Of a DNA stretch of 64,000 nt, positions 33,864-43,425 are shown piece after piece. The notes beneath the pieces are model-generated. The model saw nothing but the letters and a program-made list of their open reading frames with translations, had not been told where the DNA came from and made no database searches. Source of the stretch: Myroides phaeus (GTDB lineage Bacteria > Bacteroidota > Bacteroidia > Flavobacteriales > Flavobacteriaceae); assembly GCF_009799805.1 (NCBI RefSeq), contig NZ_CP047050.1:1-64000 (forward strand), in the 5' to 3' direction. Position 1 is the first letter of the stretch; the number at the start of each line of letters is the position of its first letter. The translations under genes and the position numbers were made by a program.

Positions 33864-34574
33864 TTATTGAGCAACTATTTCTAACTGACCAAAGGCTGTT
33901 AATTCCAACGCATCGGTTAAACCAAGAGCTGCCTCATTAGCTATAGGACAACGAAATTGCGGTTCTCCTCCTTCAGAAAGGATAGACTGACTCAACTTTC
34001 GAACAACAGCAGTCGCCATTCCTAACTCCTGATGTGTGTCCAATGTGATTACACGGACATCCGTAAACGGACTTGTACTCCACTTACTTCCACTTGCCAC
34101 ACAGACTAACTCATCATTCTCAAAAGCACCAAATACAAACTCATCTTCAAAACTTACGCCAGATGCATTTAATGTGTCTTTAGAAAGCTTTGCTTTAAAA
34201 TTAGCTATGCAAGTATTCTCATCCATCGTCAATAGCTTTATTTCACCTGAAATAGTTTGTTTCGCTAATCTTGTCTTTTCATTTTCAGAAAAGTAAAATA
34301 CCTCAACAGGGTTATTAATTACTAATCCACTTTCAACTACCAACTGACGGAATATAGCCTGAGAAAACTCGCCAATAGCAAGCAAATCTAACTTTTCAGC
34401 AACTTCAGGAGACACCACAGCTAATGTGTGTTGATTAGGCATTTTTACCATCATAATTCGGTAAGAATCATCTAAACGCGCATTAATTACCAATGTGAAT
34501 AATTCGTCTATATAAACTATTTTTCCGCCCATCATCACAGAACTCCAATAAGCGTGAATTGTATTTGACAACAT
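33864..34574 (-). CDS. GNAT-family N-acetyltransferase
   Basis: A 236-residue protein. The C-terminal half looks like a GNAT/FR47 acetyltransferase: FVFGAFENDELVCVASG (about 148-164), DVRVITLDTHQELGMATAVV (about 172-191, with the acetyl-CoA loop) and IANEAALGLTDAL near the end, where the Asn binds substrate. The N-terminal half is less typical and may set substrate choice. Next gene on the strand is lgt (upstream), 28 bases away. Substrate unknown. Confidence 0.75.
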   Translation of the reverse strand: MLSNTIHAYWSSVMMGGKIVYIDELFTLVINARLDDSYRIMMVKMPNQHTLAVVSPEVAEKLDLLAIGEFSQAIFRQLVVESGLVINNPVEVFYFSENEKTRLAKQTISGEIKLLTMDENTCIANFKAKLSKDTLNASGVSFEDEFVFGAFENDELVCVASGSKWSTSPFTDVRVITLDTHQELGMATAVVRKLSQSILSEGGEPQFRCPIANEAALGLTDALELTAFGQLEIVAQ

Positions 34575-34602
34575 CTTTCTAACTCTTTTAAATTTATAAA
34601 GC

Positions 34603-35460
34603 TTACGCCTCTTTCTCTTGTAAATTTACAGGAGAATAAGCGGTTATCTTAACTAATTGTTTTTGAAACACCAATAGCCATACTCCAAATACAATAAATG
34701 GAACACTTAACCATTGTCCCATATTAAACAACATTCCTTGTTCAAAAGCAACTTGATCTTCCTTAAAGAACTCCAACACAAAACGCGCTGTAAACATCAA
34801 AATAAGAAACAAACTAAAAATAACGCCGTTTGTCTTTAAGTTAACTTTCTTATAAACAAGGTACAAGATTACACAAGTCAATAAATAAGCGAATGCTTCA
34901 TATAGTTGCGTTGGGTGTCTTGGAATCATATCGTCATTAGCAAATATAACTCCCCAGTTGCCATTCGTTGGTTTTCCGTAAATTTCAGAATTCATAAAGT
35001 TTCCAAATCGAATGAAAGCACCTGCCACAGGAACCCCGATAGCAATGCGATCTAACAACCAAAACATTCCAATTTTATACTTTCGACAATACAAATAAAT
35101 TGCCAAAAGAACACCTATCGCTCCACCGTGACTTGCCAAGCCCATAAAACCAACATACTGATAAGCACCTCCTATTTTTTGAAAAGGAATAATTGCTTCT
35201 AAGGGATGCTGTGAATAGTACGCAAAATCGTAAAATAAACAGTGGCCTAATCGGGCACCTACTACGGTACCAACAAGTATATATATAAGTAAAGTATCTA
35301 AATATTGAATAGGAATGCGCTCCTTTTGAAATAAGCGTTTTACAATATTATACCCAAGGATTAACCCTACTGCAAATAAGACTCCGTAATACCTTACTGG
35401 TACACCTGCAATAGAAAATAGTTCAGGATTTGCATCCCATAGCATGATTGCTTGATTCAT
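34603..35460 (-). CDS. lgt: Prolipoprotein diacylglyceryl transferase
   Basis: A 285-residue inner-membrane enzyme that attaches diacylglycerol to the lipobox cysteine of prolipoproteins. Seven hydrophobic segments; key motifs are VVGARLGHCLFYD (about 65-77), GLASHGGAIGV (about 106-116) with the essential His, and FIRFGNFMNSEIYGKP (about 149-164), the Lgt signature. Length matches the family. Confidence 0.95.
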   Translation of the reverse strand: MNQAIMLWDANPELFSIAGVPVRYYGVLFAVGLILGYNIVKRLFQKERIPIQYLDTLLIYILVGTVVGARLGHCLFYDFAYYSQHPLEAIIPFQKIGGAYQYVGFMGLASHGGAIGVLLAIYLYCRKYKIGMFWLLDRIAIGVPVAGAFIRFGNFMNSEIYGKPTNGNWGVIFANDDMIPRHPTQLYEAFAYLLTCVILYLVYKKVNLKTNGVIFSLFLILMFTARFVLEFFKEDQVAFEQGMLFNMGQWLSVPFIVFGVWLLVFQKQLVKITAYSPVNLQEKEA

Positions 35461-35674
35461 TGTCTCCGTTTTTATACTAAAATGGTACGCAAAGTACTAC
35501 ATTTAAAAAAAATGAACTACCTAAATACCCATAAAATATAGTATTCTAACAAGAGAATATCACATTGCTATTTAATATGTAAAAACGAGTGTTAAATTCC
35601 TTAATTTAAGTTAATCACTATACCATTTACTTCTAAACAGGACATTTGTCATATATTATGCTGTATCATTTCCT

Positions 35675-35682
35675 TATATTTG
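35675..35682 (+). promoter_or_regulatory. -7 promoter element of the alcohol dehydrogenase gene
   Basis: TATATTTG; it places the transcript start after the alternative ATG at 35646 and supports ATG 35727. Confidence 0.55.
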
Positions 35683-35726
35683 GATTACATAATAAAAGAA
35701 AAATAAACTTATTAAAAGAAGAATAT

Positions 35727-36791
35727 ATGAGCACTATGAAAGCAGCACGCTGGTATGCAGCCAAAGATATTAGAGTAGAACAAACAGAAGTTCCAACACC
35801 TAAAAAAGGACAAGTAAAGATTGCTGTTCAATATGCTGGAATATGTGGTTCTGACTTACACGAATATGTACACGGACCTCAACTTATCCCTGTAGATCAA
35901 CCTTACCCATTAAACGGACACCAAGGTGTTACAACACTTGGACACGAATTCTCTGGAATCGTAGAAGAGCTTGGTGAAGGTGTACACAATGTAAAAAAAG
36001 GAGATCGCGTAGTGATCGAGCCTATTTATAAAAACTTTGATAGCCCATTTGTAACTTCTGGAGAATACAACTTAGGAGAGCACTTAGGATTTATCGGATT
36101 AGCAGGAAATGGTGGTTTTGCTAAATATGTAGTTGTAGAAGACTATATGATTCACAAAATTCCAGATACAATGTCTTTCGAACAAGGAGCATTAGTAGAA
36201 CCTGCAGCAGTAGCTGTGTATTCAGTATTACAAAGTGGATTAAAAGTAGGTCAATCAGTACTTGTATCAGGTGCAGGACCAATTGGATTATTATGTGCGC
36301 AAGCAGCTTTAGCAGCAGGTGCATCTAATGTAATCGTAACTGACGTTGCTGAAAAACGTTTAGAGAAAGCAAGAGAAATCGGAGCTACTCACGTATTCAA
36401 CGCAATGGACAAAGACCTTCCTGCTAAAATCAAAGAATTAACTGATGGTTTAGGAGTAAACGTATTCTTAGACTGTGCTGGAGTACAAGCTTCTTACAAC
36501 ACTGGTATTGCTTCTACAAGAAATGGTGGTACTGCTGTATTAGTTGCTTTATTTGGTAAACCAGTACAACACGATGCTTTAGACCAAGTATTAAGAGAAA
36601 TTACTGTAAAAGGTGTAATCGCATACAGAAACATCTTCCCTCAAGTTATCTCTTTAATTGACTCAGGTCGTATGGACGTTGAAAAACTTGTAACAAACAA
36701 AATTACTTTAGACGAGATTGTAACTAATGGATTTGAAGCCTTAGTAAATAATCCTTCAGAAGTTAAAATCTTAATTGATATCAATAAATAA
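35727..36791 (+). CDS. Zinc-dependent medium-chain dehydrogenase, 2,3-butanediol dehydrogenase type
   Basis: A 354-residue MDR-family alcohol dehydrogenase. Zinc-site residues appear in GICGSDLHEYVHGP (about 36-49) and GHEFSGIVEELG (about 72-83); the NAD-binding glycine loop is VSGAGPIGLLCAQAAL (about 180-195). The absence of the four-cysteine structural zinc loop and the HEYVHGPQLIP segment fit (R,R)-butanediol dehydrogenases, which interconvert acetoin and 2,3-butanediol. Substrate is inferred. Start at MSTMKAARW; the second Met (35736) is also possible. Confidence 0.88.
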   Translation: MSTMKAARWYAAKDIRVEQTEVPTPKKGQVKIAVQYAGICGSDLHEYVHGPQLIPVDQPYPLNGHQGVTTLGHEFSGIVEELGEGVHNVKKGDRVVIEPIYKNFDSPFVTSGEYNLGEHLGFIGLAGNGGFAKYVVVEDYMIHKIPDTMSFEQGALVEPAAVAVYSVLQSGLKVGQSVLVSGAGPIGLLCAQAALAAGASNVIVTDVAEKRLEKAREIGATHVFNAMDKDLPAKIKELTDGLGVNVFLDCAGVQASYNTGIASTRNGGTAVLVALFGKPVQHDALDQVLREITVKGVIAYRNIFPQVISLIDSGRMDVEKLVTNKITLDEIVTNGFEALVNNPSEVKILIDINK

Positions 36792-36794
36792 TAC

Positions 36795-36827
36795 AAAAGG
36801 GCTAATCCAATTAAGATTAGCCCTTTT
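36795..36827. terminator. Terminator between convergent dehydrogenase and S24 repressor genes
   Basis: AAAAGGGCTAATC (36795-36807) and GATTAGCCCTTTT (36815-36827), T-tract. It abuts the repressor stop codon. Confidence 0.88.
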
Positions 36828-36828
36828 T

Positions 36829-37596
36829 TTATTTTACTTTTTTCATCACCTCACCCAGCATATGTCTTATCTCTTGAAACATAGCTTTGGTATCTGGTTC
36901 TACTAAATCTTCTGGTTTAAACTCCTCCGTTGCTATACTACAAGCATATTCCCAGATTTCAATTACATCATACGCCTTAATTTGATAAGGTTCATAAAAC
37001 GTATTATCTGAATGTAACTCCAGTGTTTCTTCATCTATGCGATATACTCTTTTATATACTACCCCTTCATTAGCGGTAATAATAATATAAGTATGCCCAT
37101 TTCTTATATCTTGTAAACGCTCTACATAACTACCAATGATAAACGAGCCCTCTTGATGTGGAGGCATTGAATCCCCTTCAATTGGAAACGCACGATACTT
37201 TCCTTCTCGTAAAAACGGTAGAGATATCTGCTCTAAGTTTTGAATAAACTCAGGGTCAGCATACCCCGTTAAATACCCTGCTCTTGCTTTATGCGGAATA
37301 ATCTCAATAAAGTTATTCCCCGTTGGATCAACCATAATTGGCAACAAAATACGGTTGTCTTCCAACTTCAATAAATCTTGCATAGGTACTTTGCGCAAGT
37401 CAACTGAAATCATCAAGTCTACACTCACGTGAAAAAAACGAGAAATACGCAATAATACTTCCAAAGGTGGCTCTGAAGCACCCTCTTCATACTTTGAGTA
37501 ACGCGCACGAGTAATCATCAACTCATCAGCTACTTTCTGCTGAGACATTGCTTTCTGCGCTCTTAAATAACGGATATTATCAGATAGTAAAGACAT
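36829..37596 (-). CDS. XRE-S24 repressor (LexA-like, self-cleaving)
   Basis: A 255-residue regulator: an N-terminal XRE helix-turn-helix (about 5-60; SQQKVADELMITRARYSKYE) joined to a LexA/UmuD-type S24 peptidase domain. The self-cleavage machinery is complete: Ala106-Gly107 (KARAGY), nucleophile Ser143 (GDSMPP) and general-base Lys182 (VVYKRVY). It is divergent from dinB and dnaE2 and two matching dyads sit on the promoters, so by inference it represses the cassette and itself until DNA damage triggers cleavage. LexA itself is not in the window. Confidence 0.9.
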   Translation of the reverse strand: MSLLSDNIRYLRAQKAMSQQKVADELMITRARYSKYEEGASEPPLEVLLRISRFFHVSVDLMISVDLRKVPMQDLLKLEDNRILLPIMVDPTGNNFIEIIPHKARAGYLTGYADPEFIQNLEQISLPFLREGKYRAFPIEGDSMPPHQEGSFIIGSYVERLQDIRNGHTYIIITANEGVVYKRVYRIDEETLELHSDNTFYEPYQIKAYDVIEIWEYACSIATEEFKPEDLVEPDTKAMFQEIRHMLGEVMKKVK

Positions 37597-37615
37597 TTGC
37601 TATTATTTATAGCAT
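37597..37615. promoter_or_regulatory. Operator O1 of the S24 repressor
   Basis: TTGCTA-TTATTTA-TAGCAT. It lies directly between the repressor's -7 element (minus-strand TATATTTG, 37616-37623) and its start codon, so binding would block its own transcription. Confidence 0.65.
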
Positions 37616-37623
37616 CAAATATA
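37616..37623 (-). promoter_or_regulatory. -7 promoter element of the S24 repressor gene
   Basis: Minus strand TATATTTG, 19 bases before the ATG. Confidence 0.65.
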
Positions 37624-37630
37624 ATAAACT

Positions 37631-37654
37631 TTGCTAACATATATAGTAATTTCG
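37631..37654 (+). promoter_or_regulatory. Operator O2 overlapping the dinB promoter
   Basis: TTGCTA-ACATATA-TAGTAA (37631-37649), same half-site and 7-base spacer as O1, overlaps TAATTTCG (37647-37654), the likely dinB -7 element 25 bases before its ATG. Confidence 0.65.
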
Positions 37655-37679
37655 TCTTATAATTTTTTAACTAATTGAG

Positions 37680-38837
37680 ATGGAAAGGGCAATTGTACAT
37701 TTAGATTTAGACAGTTTCTTTGTCTCTTGTGAGCGTTTACTAAACTCCTCCCTAAACAATATTCCTATTATCATAGGCGGTGGCGACAGAGGTGTTGTAT
37801 CCAGTTGTTCTTACGAAGCACGTTATTTTGGTGTGCGTTCCGCTATGCCTATTCGAATGGCAATGCGATTATGTCCACAAGCAAAAGTCATCAAAGGAGA
37901 TATGTCGTTGTACTCTAAACTTTCACATACAGTTACAGAAATTATAACCGAAAAAGCCCCTGTGGTAGAAAAAGCAAGTATAGACGAGTTTTACCTTGAC
38001 CTAACGGGAATGGACAAGTTTTTCGGTACCTATCAATGGACAAATGAATTAGCAGACACGATTAAAAAAGAAACTGGCTTACCACTTAGTTACGCTTTAT
38101 CTGTTAATAAAACAGTTTCTAAAATTGGTACAGGAGAGGCGAAACCATTGGGAGCTATTCAAATTCAACCTATAGAGGTACAACCTTTTCTCAATCCGCT
38201 TTCAATTCGCAAAATACCTATGCTGGGAGAAGTTACTTATAACACGCTTTCACGTATTGGTATACGCAATATCAAAACACTTTCAGAAATGCCAATACAG
38301 ATACTACAACAGATGTTAGGCAAAAATGGTGTGGACTTGTGGAAAAAGGCAAATGGGATTGACTACACTATGGTTGAACCTTATAGAGAGCGTAAGTCTA
38401 TCTCTACAGAACACACCTTTGAACAAGATTCTATTGATATTCCCCTACTCAAGTCCTTGCTGTTAGGGATGGTTGAGAAATTAGCTTTTCAACTGCGCTC
38501 TGAAGAATGGCTAACGTCTATTGTTACGGTTAAAATACGCTATGCTAATTTTGATACGGAAACAAAACAAATGAGAATTGCTTATACCTCAGCAGACCAC
38601 ACGCTTAATAAGTACATTATTGACTTGTTTGAAAAAGTATACCAACGAAGAATGCGACTCCGTTTAATTGGTATTCAATTCAGTGGATTAGTACGCGGTA
38701 CCTATCAAATGAACCTGTTTGAAGATACACAAGAATTGATGGCGCTATATCAAGCAATGGACAGAATGAAAAAAAGGTATGGTATAAATGCTGTAACCCG
38801 TTGTACTGGCGCTTTTTTAAAGAAAGAAAGCGAATAG
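37680..38837 (+). CDS. dinB: DNA polymerase IV, Y-family
   Basis: A 385-residue translesion polymerase. The catalytic acids are intact: HLDLDSFF (7-14, first Asp) and the SIDEFYLDLTG box (about 100-110) with Asp-Glu, so it is an active enzyme, not an ImuB-like inactive form. YEARYFGVRSAMP (about 45-57) is the nucleotide-binding loop. The C-terminal QMNLFED (about 342-348) fits the QxxLF beta-clamp motif. It is divergent from the S24 repressor and followed by dnaE2. Confidence 0.95.
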   Translation: MERAIVHLDLDSFFVSCERLLNSSLNNIPIIIGGGDRGVVSSCSYEARYFGVRSAMPIRMAMRLCPQAKVIKGDMSLYSKLSHTVTEIITEKAPVVEKASIDEFYLDLTGMDKFFGTYQWTNELADTIKKETGLPLSYALSVNKTVSKIGTGEAKPLGAIQIQPIEVQPFLNPLSIRKIPMLGEVTYNTLSRIGIRNIKTLSEMPIQILQQMLGKNGVDLWKKANGIDYTMVEPYRERKSISTEHTFEQDSIDIPLLKSLLLGMVEKLAFQLRSEEWLTSIVTVKIRYANFDTETKQMRIAYTSADHTLNKYIIDLFEKVYQRRMRLRLIGIQFSGLVRGTYQMNLFEDTQELMALYQAMDRMKKRYGINAVTRCTGAFLKKESE

Positions 38838-38963
38838 TTTACCTGTGATTAAACAAGCAACTATCTATCGCTTATTAATAGTTTACTGCTTTAAATAACC
38901 CATTTCACCTATTCAATAATTAGCAATTCAACTACCTAATATAAAACACATTTCCCTTAAACA

Positions 38964-41900
38964 ATGTTTCTAAATTGTCATTCCTATTACAGCCTTCGCT
39001 ATGGTACTATTCCCTTAGAGCAATTAGTCTCTTTAGGTAAACAACACCAAGTTTCTTGTTTAACCTTAACAGACATCAATACGTTTAATGGAGTGTACGA
39101 CTTTATTCAGCTATGTAATAAAGCGAACATAAAACCATTGGTAGGTATTGAGTTTAGACAAGACAATGAGTTATGCTATATTGGCATAGCTAAGAATCAA
39201 AGCGGAATGGCTGAAATGAGTGAACTATTAACCACCCATAACGAACTTGCCACTCCCCTTTCTGTTATTGCTCCTGACTTTGAAAACACTATTGTTATAT
39301 ATCCACTATCAGCAGCGTTTACACAACTCAAGGAAAATGAATACATCGGAATAAAAGCCTCTCAACTCAATTTACTTTATCAACCAAAGTGGAGAGAATT
39401 GTTGTCTAAAATGGTAGTCTTACATCCTGTTACCCATCAAAACAATCAAGAATATGGACTCCATCAAATACTACGTGCGATTGATAGAAATACGCTTGTT
39501 TCTAAACTTGAACAACGCGATTGTGCACATCCTGATGAGATGATGATTAACGAACAGGTAGTACTTGATTTATTTAAAGACTACCCTGAAATAATTGCCA
39601 ATACACAACAACTGATAGAACAATGCCAGTTCTCTTTCGAGTTTAGAAAGCCGAGAAATAAACGTTTCTATACTGATAATCAACAAACAGATATGGACTT
39701 ACTGACTCGTTTGGCATATCAAGGAATGGAACGTATTTATGGACAAAATCACCCACAAGCAATGGCGCGGGTAGAAAAAGAACTAAAGGTAATTAATGAT
39801 TTGGCTTTTTCTGGTTACTTCTTAATCACTTGGGATATTATACAGTACAGCAATGCTATGGGATTTATGCACATTGGTCGTGGTAGTGGAGCCAATAGCA
39901 TTGTAGGCTACTGCCTTGGAATTACCAATGTATGTCCGTTAGAATTGGACTTGTACTTTGAGCGTTTTTTAAATGAGAATAGAAAGACACCTCCCGACTT
40001 TGACATTGATTGGTCGTGGAAAGATAGAGATACAATCCTCAAATATATATTCACAAAATATGGCAAAGGACACGTGGCTTTTTGTGGCGCTATGTCAACT
40101 TTTAAATACCGTTCTATAATACGAGAAATAGGTAAAGTTTACGGATTACCCAAAGAAGAATTGGATAGTCTAACCCGCAATTCGATGGAGCAACACGACC
40201 CTAATAGTATCGTTCAACTCATTCATCAATATGGACAAATGTTAGAAGGTTTTCCTAATCAGCGCACTATGCATCCGTGTGGTATCTTGATTTCAGAAGA
40301 ACCTATGACAAACTATACCGCCTTAGATTATCCTCCTAAAGGTTTTCCTGTGGCACAATTTGATATGCACATTGCTGAAGATATTGGCTTTGACAAATTT
40401 GATATTCTTAGTCAACGAGGCATTGGCCATATTGAAGAAGCTGTTCAACTCATTAAAAAGAATAAAAACATTACAGTAGATATCCGGAATATCGCTCTAT
40501 CGAAAGATGAAGTACAAACAAATGAATATTTACAGATAGGTAATACAGTTGGATGCTTTTATATTGAGAGCCCCGCTATGAGAGGTTTATTAAGACGTTT
40601 AAAATGTGACAACTACAAAATATTAGTAGCCGCATCATCTATTATACGTCCCGGTGTAGCCCAAAGTGGTATGATGCAGGAATACATCTTTCGCCATAAC
40701 AATCCCGGACAATTTGAGTACTTCCACCAGGTATTTAAAGAACAATTAGGAGAGACTTACGGCATTATGGTTTACCAAGAAGACGTTATTAAAATAGCAC
40801 TACACTACGGAGGCTTACACCCTGCTGATGGAGATATACTGCGTAGAGCAATGAGTGGAAAAAGCCGTTCTAAAGATGCTTTATCGGCTATCAAACAGCG
40901 TTTTTTTGAACATTGTGATGCAAAAGGACACGCACGTGGCTTAAGTGAGGAAATTTACAGGCAGATTGAATCCTTTGCAGGGTATTCTTTTTGCAAAGCA
41001 CACTCAGCTTCTTATGCTATTGAAAGTTACCAAAGCTTGTATTTAAAAGTGTATTATCCTTTAGAGTTTATTACTGCAGTAATCAATAACCAAGGGGGGT
41101 TTTACAGAACAGAAGTTTATGTACACGAAGCAAAAATGGCTGGTGCTATTGTGCATCCCCCTTGTATCAACCAAAGTAATTGGGAAACTACTTTATACAA
41201 CAATGATCTTTACTTAGGCCTTATGTTTATTCAAGGCGTGAATGCGGATTTAATCAAAGAAATAATAGAAGAGCGTACTGTAAATGGGAATTATATATCG
41301 CTTTCAGACTTTATACAGCGAGTGCCAATAGGGTTAGAAACCTTACAAAACCTAATATTTATAGGTGCATTTCAATGTATGGGAAAACAAAAAAATGAAT
41401 TGTTAATTCAAGCGAGATTACTATTAGTGCGTTACAAACCAGATACCTCACCTACTTTGTTACAAGAGCCAATACAAGAATACACCTTTCCTACTTTAGA
41501 AAGGTCTGCTTTTGAAGATGCCTTTGACGAAATAGAATTACTTGGTTTTCCTGTTTCCTGTACTCCTTTTGACTTGCTAAAAACAAAATTTAGAGGAGAT
41601 GTGATGGTATGTGATTTGCTAAAAAACCACAAACAAACAGTGCGAATGTTAGCTTATCTCATTGCGCGTAAACACGTTCCTACGGCAAGGGGAACAATGT
41701 ATTTTGGAACTTGGATAGATGTTAATGGTCATTATTTTGACACTGTACACTTTCCAGATAGTTTAGAAGCTTATCCTTTTCAAGGAGGAGGCTGTTATTT
41801 GTTATTAGGAACCGTTGAAGTGGAATATCACTTTCCAAATGTACAAATTCAGAAAATAGCGAAGTTGCCTTTTATCGCTGACCCACGTTATCATTATAAT

Positions 41901-42023
41901 GATGATCAAAACAAGACAACACAAAATAAAATCAAAGAAGATGTTAGTTTAACAAATCGCCCACCTTATCCAAAAGCGACTGAAATAAACTTACCTCGTT
42001 ACAGAATGAAGTTTAATAAATAG
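38964..42023 (+). CDS. dnaE2: Error-prone DNA polymerase III alpha subunit (DnaE2-like)
   Basis: A 1019-residue C-family polymerase, shorter than the replicative DnaE (about 1150-1450 residues). An N-terminal PHP domain (about 1-70, NCHSYYSLRYGT) leads to the palm with PDFDIDWSWKDRD (about 344-356), finger motifs, HPCGILIS (about 434-441) and a C-terminal helix-hairpin-helix/OB region. It lies 126 bases after dinB; no promoter is obvious between them, so it is probably cotranscribed. Family members work with ImuB/DinB in damage-induced mutagenesis; no imuA is present. Confidence 0.9.
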   Translation: MFLNCHSYYSLRYGTIPLEQLVSLGKQHQVSCLTLTDINTFNGVYDFIQLCNKANIKPLVGIEFRQDNELCYIGIAKNQSGMAEMSELLTTHNELATPLSVIAPDFENTIVIYPLSAAFTQLKENEYIGIKASQLNLLYQPKWRELLSKMVVLHPVTHQNNQEYGLHQILRAIDRNTLVSKLEQRDCAHPDEMMINEQVVLDLFKDYPEIIANTQQLIEQCQFSFEFRKPRNKRFYTDNQQTDMDLLTRLAYQGMERIYGQNHPQAMARVEKELKVINDLAFSGYFLITWDIIQYSNAMGFMHIGRGSGANSIVGYCLGITNVCPLELDLYFERFLNENRKTPPDFDIDWSWKDRDTILKYIFTKYGKGHVAFCGAMSTFKYRSIIREIGKVYGLPKEELDSLTRNSMEQHDPNSIVQLIHQYGQMLEGFPNQRTMHPCGILISEEPMTNYTALDYPPKGFPVAQFDMHIAEDIGFDKFDILSQRGIGHIEEAVQLIKKNKNITVDIRNIALSKDEVQTNEYLQIGNTVGCFYIESPAMRGLLRRLKCDNYKILVAASSIIRPGVAQSGMMQEYIFRHNNPGQFEYFHQVFKEQLGETYGIMVYQEDVIKIALHYGGLHPADGDILRRAMSGKSRSKDALSAIKQRFFEHCDAKGHARGLSEEIYRQIESFAGYSFCKAHSASYAIESYQSLYLKVYYPLEFITAVINNQGGFYRTEVYVHEAKMAGAIVHPPCINQSNWETTLYNNDLYLGLMFIQGVNADLIKEIIEERTVNGNYISLSDFIQRVPIGLETLQNLIFIGAFQCMGKQKNELLIQARLLLVRYKPDTSPTLLQEPIQEYTFPTLERSAFEDAFDEIELLGFPVSCTPFDLLKTKFRGDVMVCDLLKNHKQTVRMLAYLIARKHVPTARGTMYFGTWIDVNGHYFDTVHFPDSLEAYPFQGGGCYLLLGTVEVEYHFPNVQIQKIAKLPFIADPRYHYNDDQNKTTQNKIKEDVSLTNRPPYPKATEINLPRYRMKFNK

Positions 42024-42092
42024 TATTATACAATTTAATACAGTAGTCTCCTAAAAAATTATATACTTCATTTCATAATCCTTATTATAAAA

Positions 42093-42116
42093 AAAGCACC
42101 TCATCTGAGGTGCTTT
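42093..42116. terminator. Bidirectional terminator after dnaE2
   Basis: AAAGCACCTCA and TGAGGTGCTTT form the stem (loop by opening the top pairs), A- and T-tracts on the two sides. Confidence 0.85.
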
Positions 42117-42122
42117 CTAATA

Positions 42123-42323
42123 TTACGAATTAATTAAACTTAAAGAGTCTTGTAATTCAGGTTTTTCCTGAACATATCCGCTAACCCATTGCTCTAATTG
42201 ATCTAAATCATAAGGCAATAAATGGTTTATAGCTTTTTGAAGTTCTTTGTAAAACAGCTTAGGATCAAAGCTGACATTTTCAAGAACAGTTCTTGCGAAA
42301 TCAAACATTAATCGTGTTTTCAT
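42123..42323 (-). CDS. Small hypothetical protein, 66 residues
   Basis: Not recognised. The product is soluble, helical and acidic at its end (MKTRLMFDFARTVLENVSF...). Its codon use, ATG start and position just upstream of a terminator shared with dnaE2 support a real gene. It has no Cys, signal or membrane segment. It is convergent with dnaE2, so not part of that operon. Confidence 0.65.
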   Translation of the reverse strand: MKTRLMFDFARTVLENVSFDPKLFYKELQKAINHLLPYDLDQLEQWVSGYVQEKPELQDSLSLINS

Positions 42324-42651
42324 ATCTGTAACTTATTTCATATTACTTTAGTAAACATAATGATTTTACATTATAAAAATAGTTTATCCTTTAAATTTTA
42401 ATACAACTTTAGCACTTCAATTTACTCTATTAATTATTCTATAATCAGATACAATAAAGTTTACTATTTAATCGTTTATATTCTTTCGTACCAATCTAAA
42501 CATTTAGAAATAAGCATATTTTTTTTCCTTTCTTATACTCTTAACACCTTTCATAAACGACTATAAATATTGTTAAAATAACTTCATACAATAATTTTAA
42601 ATCCGAATTAATTAGCCGTAATTTGAACTAAACATTAATACGTTTAGTGAT
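42324..42651. other. Divergent intergenic region, A/T-rich
   Basis: About 330 bases between two hypothetical genes. I see no clear promoter consensus, hairpin or frame in it. Confidence 0.5.
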
Positions 42652-43269
42652 ATGAACTTTATGAAAAAAGTAGATTGGGCTCGTTTAGGAATTATTGCCT
42701 GCACGATTATCTTTTTAATTACAGCTGTTACATTTGAAATCTTTGAACTTCATACGTTACCAGCTCAGTTTTTTGGAACATTATTAGGAGTTGTAATAAC
42801 AGCTATTATAACAGTATTGTTATTGCAAGGACAAACAAAAAGTGAAGAAAGACGCGAAAGACATCTAATGGTTTTTGAGAAAAAACAAGAAATCTTCTTT
42901 CAATTCTTAACGCAACTAAACACTATTTTACAGAAAGATAACTTGGCTGTTCACCTTAGCCCAGAAAAAACATTAGCAAAGGAAGTACACAATTTACAGG
43001 ACTTACTATTTGAATTTGGCTTCTTACAAATGCACACATCAGCAGAAACTTTTGATAAAGTTCTTGGCTTAGTAGGGAATTTAATTGAAGAAAGTAACAA
43101 AATAAAAGCATTAGACTTTAAGTCTAAAGAAGCTTTGACACAATACTATTCTGTACTAACTAATGACTTTTTTGCTATAGTTTCTTTACTAAAAAGTGAA
43201 CTTTACAGAGAATTACCTCCTCATATAGATAAACATAAAATAGATAGGATTATTAAATTGTCATTTTAA
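42652..43269 (+). CDS. Membrane-anchored protein of unknown function
   Basis: A 205-residue protein with two adjacent hydrophobic segments (about 12-32 and 40-60) and a long cytoplasmic helical part from QGQTKSEERRERHLMVFEKK onwards. The LLLQGQTKSEE...VFEKKQEIF pattern recurs in many uncharacterised Bacteroidota proteins of similar design. The layout (two helices plus coiled-coil-like tail) suggests a scaffold or sensor, but no catalytic motif is seen. A terminator follows at 43377. Confidence 0.7.
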   Translation: MNFMKKVDWARLGIIACTIIFLITAVTFEIFELHTLPAQFFGTLLGVVITAIITVLLLQGQTKSEERRERHLMVFEKKQEIFFQFLTQLNTILQKDNLAVHLSPEKTLAKEVHNLQDLLFEFGFLQMHTSAETFDKVLGLVGNLIEESNKIKALDFKSKEALTQYYSVLTNDFFAIVSLLKSELYRELPPHIDKHKIDRIIKLSF

Positions 43270-43376
43270 ATCAATATATCTTCCTAAGAAAAAATAATAA
43301 TTGAACCAATGAAAAGTTGGATAGAAAATATTATGTTTTCAAATTGCCTACACAATAAAACACTTCCTCTTTTGAT

Positions 43377-43425
43377 GATTAAAAGGCTATTTTTATAAAA
43401 ATTGTGCTTTTAATCTCCTTTTTTT
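43377..43425 (+). terminator. Terminator of the 205-residue membrane-protein gene
   Basis: GATTAAAAG (43377-43385) pairs with CTTTTAATC (43407-43415), an inner TTTTTATAAAAA adds pairing, and T7 follows. Confidence 0.65.
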
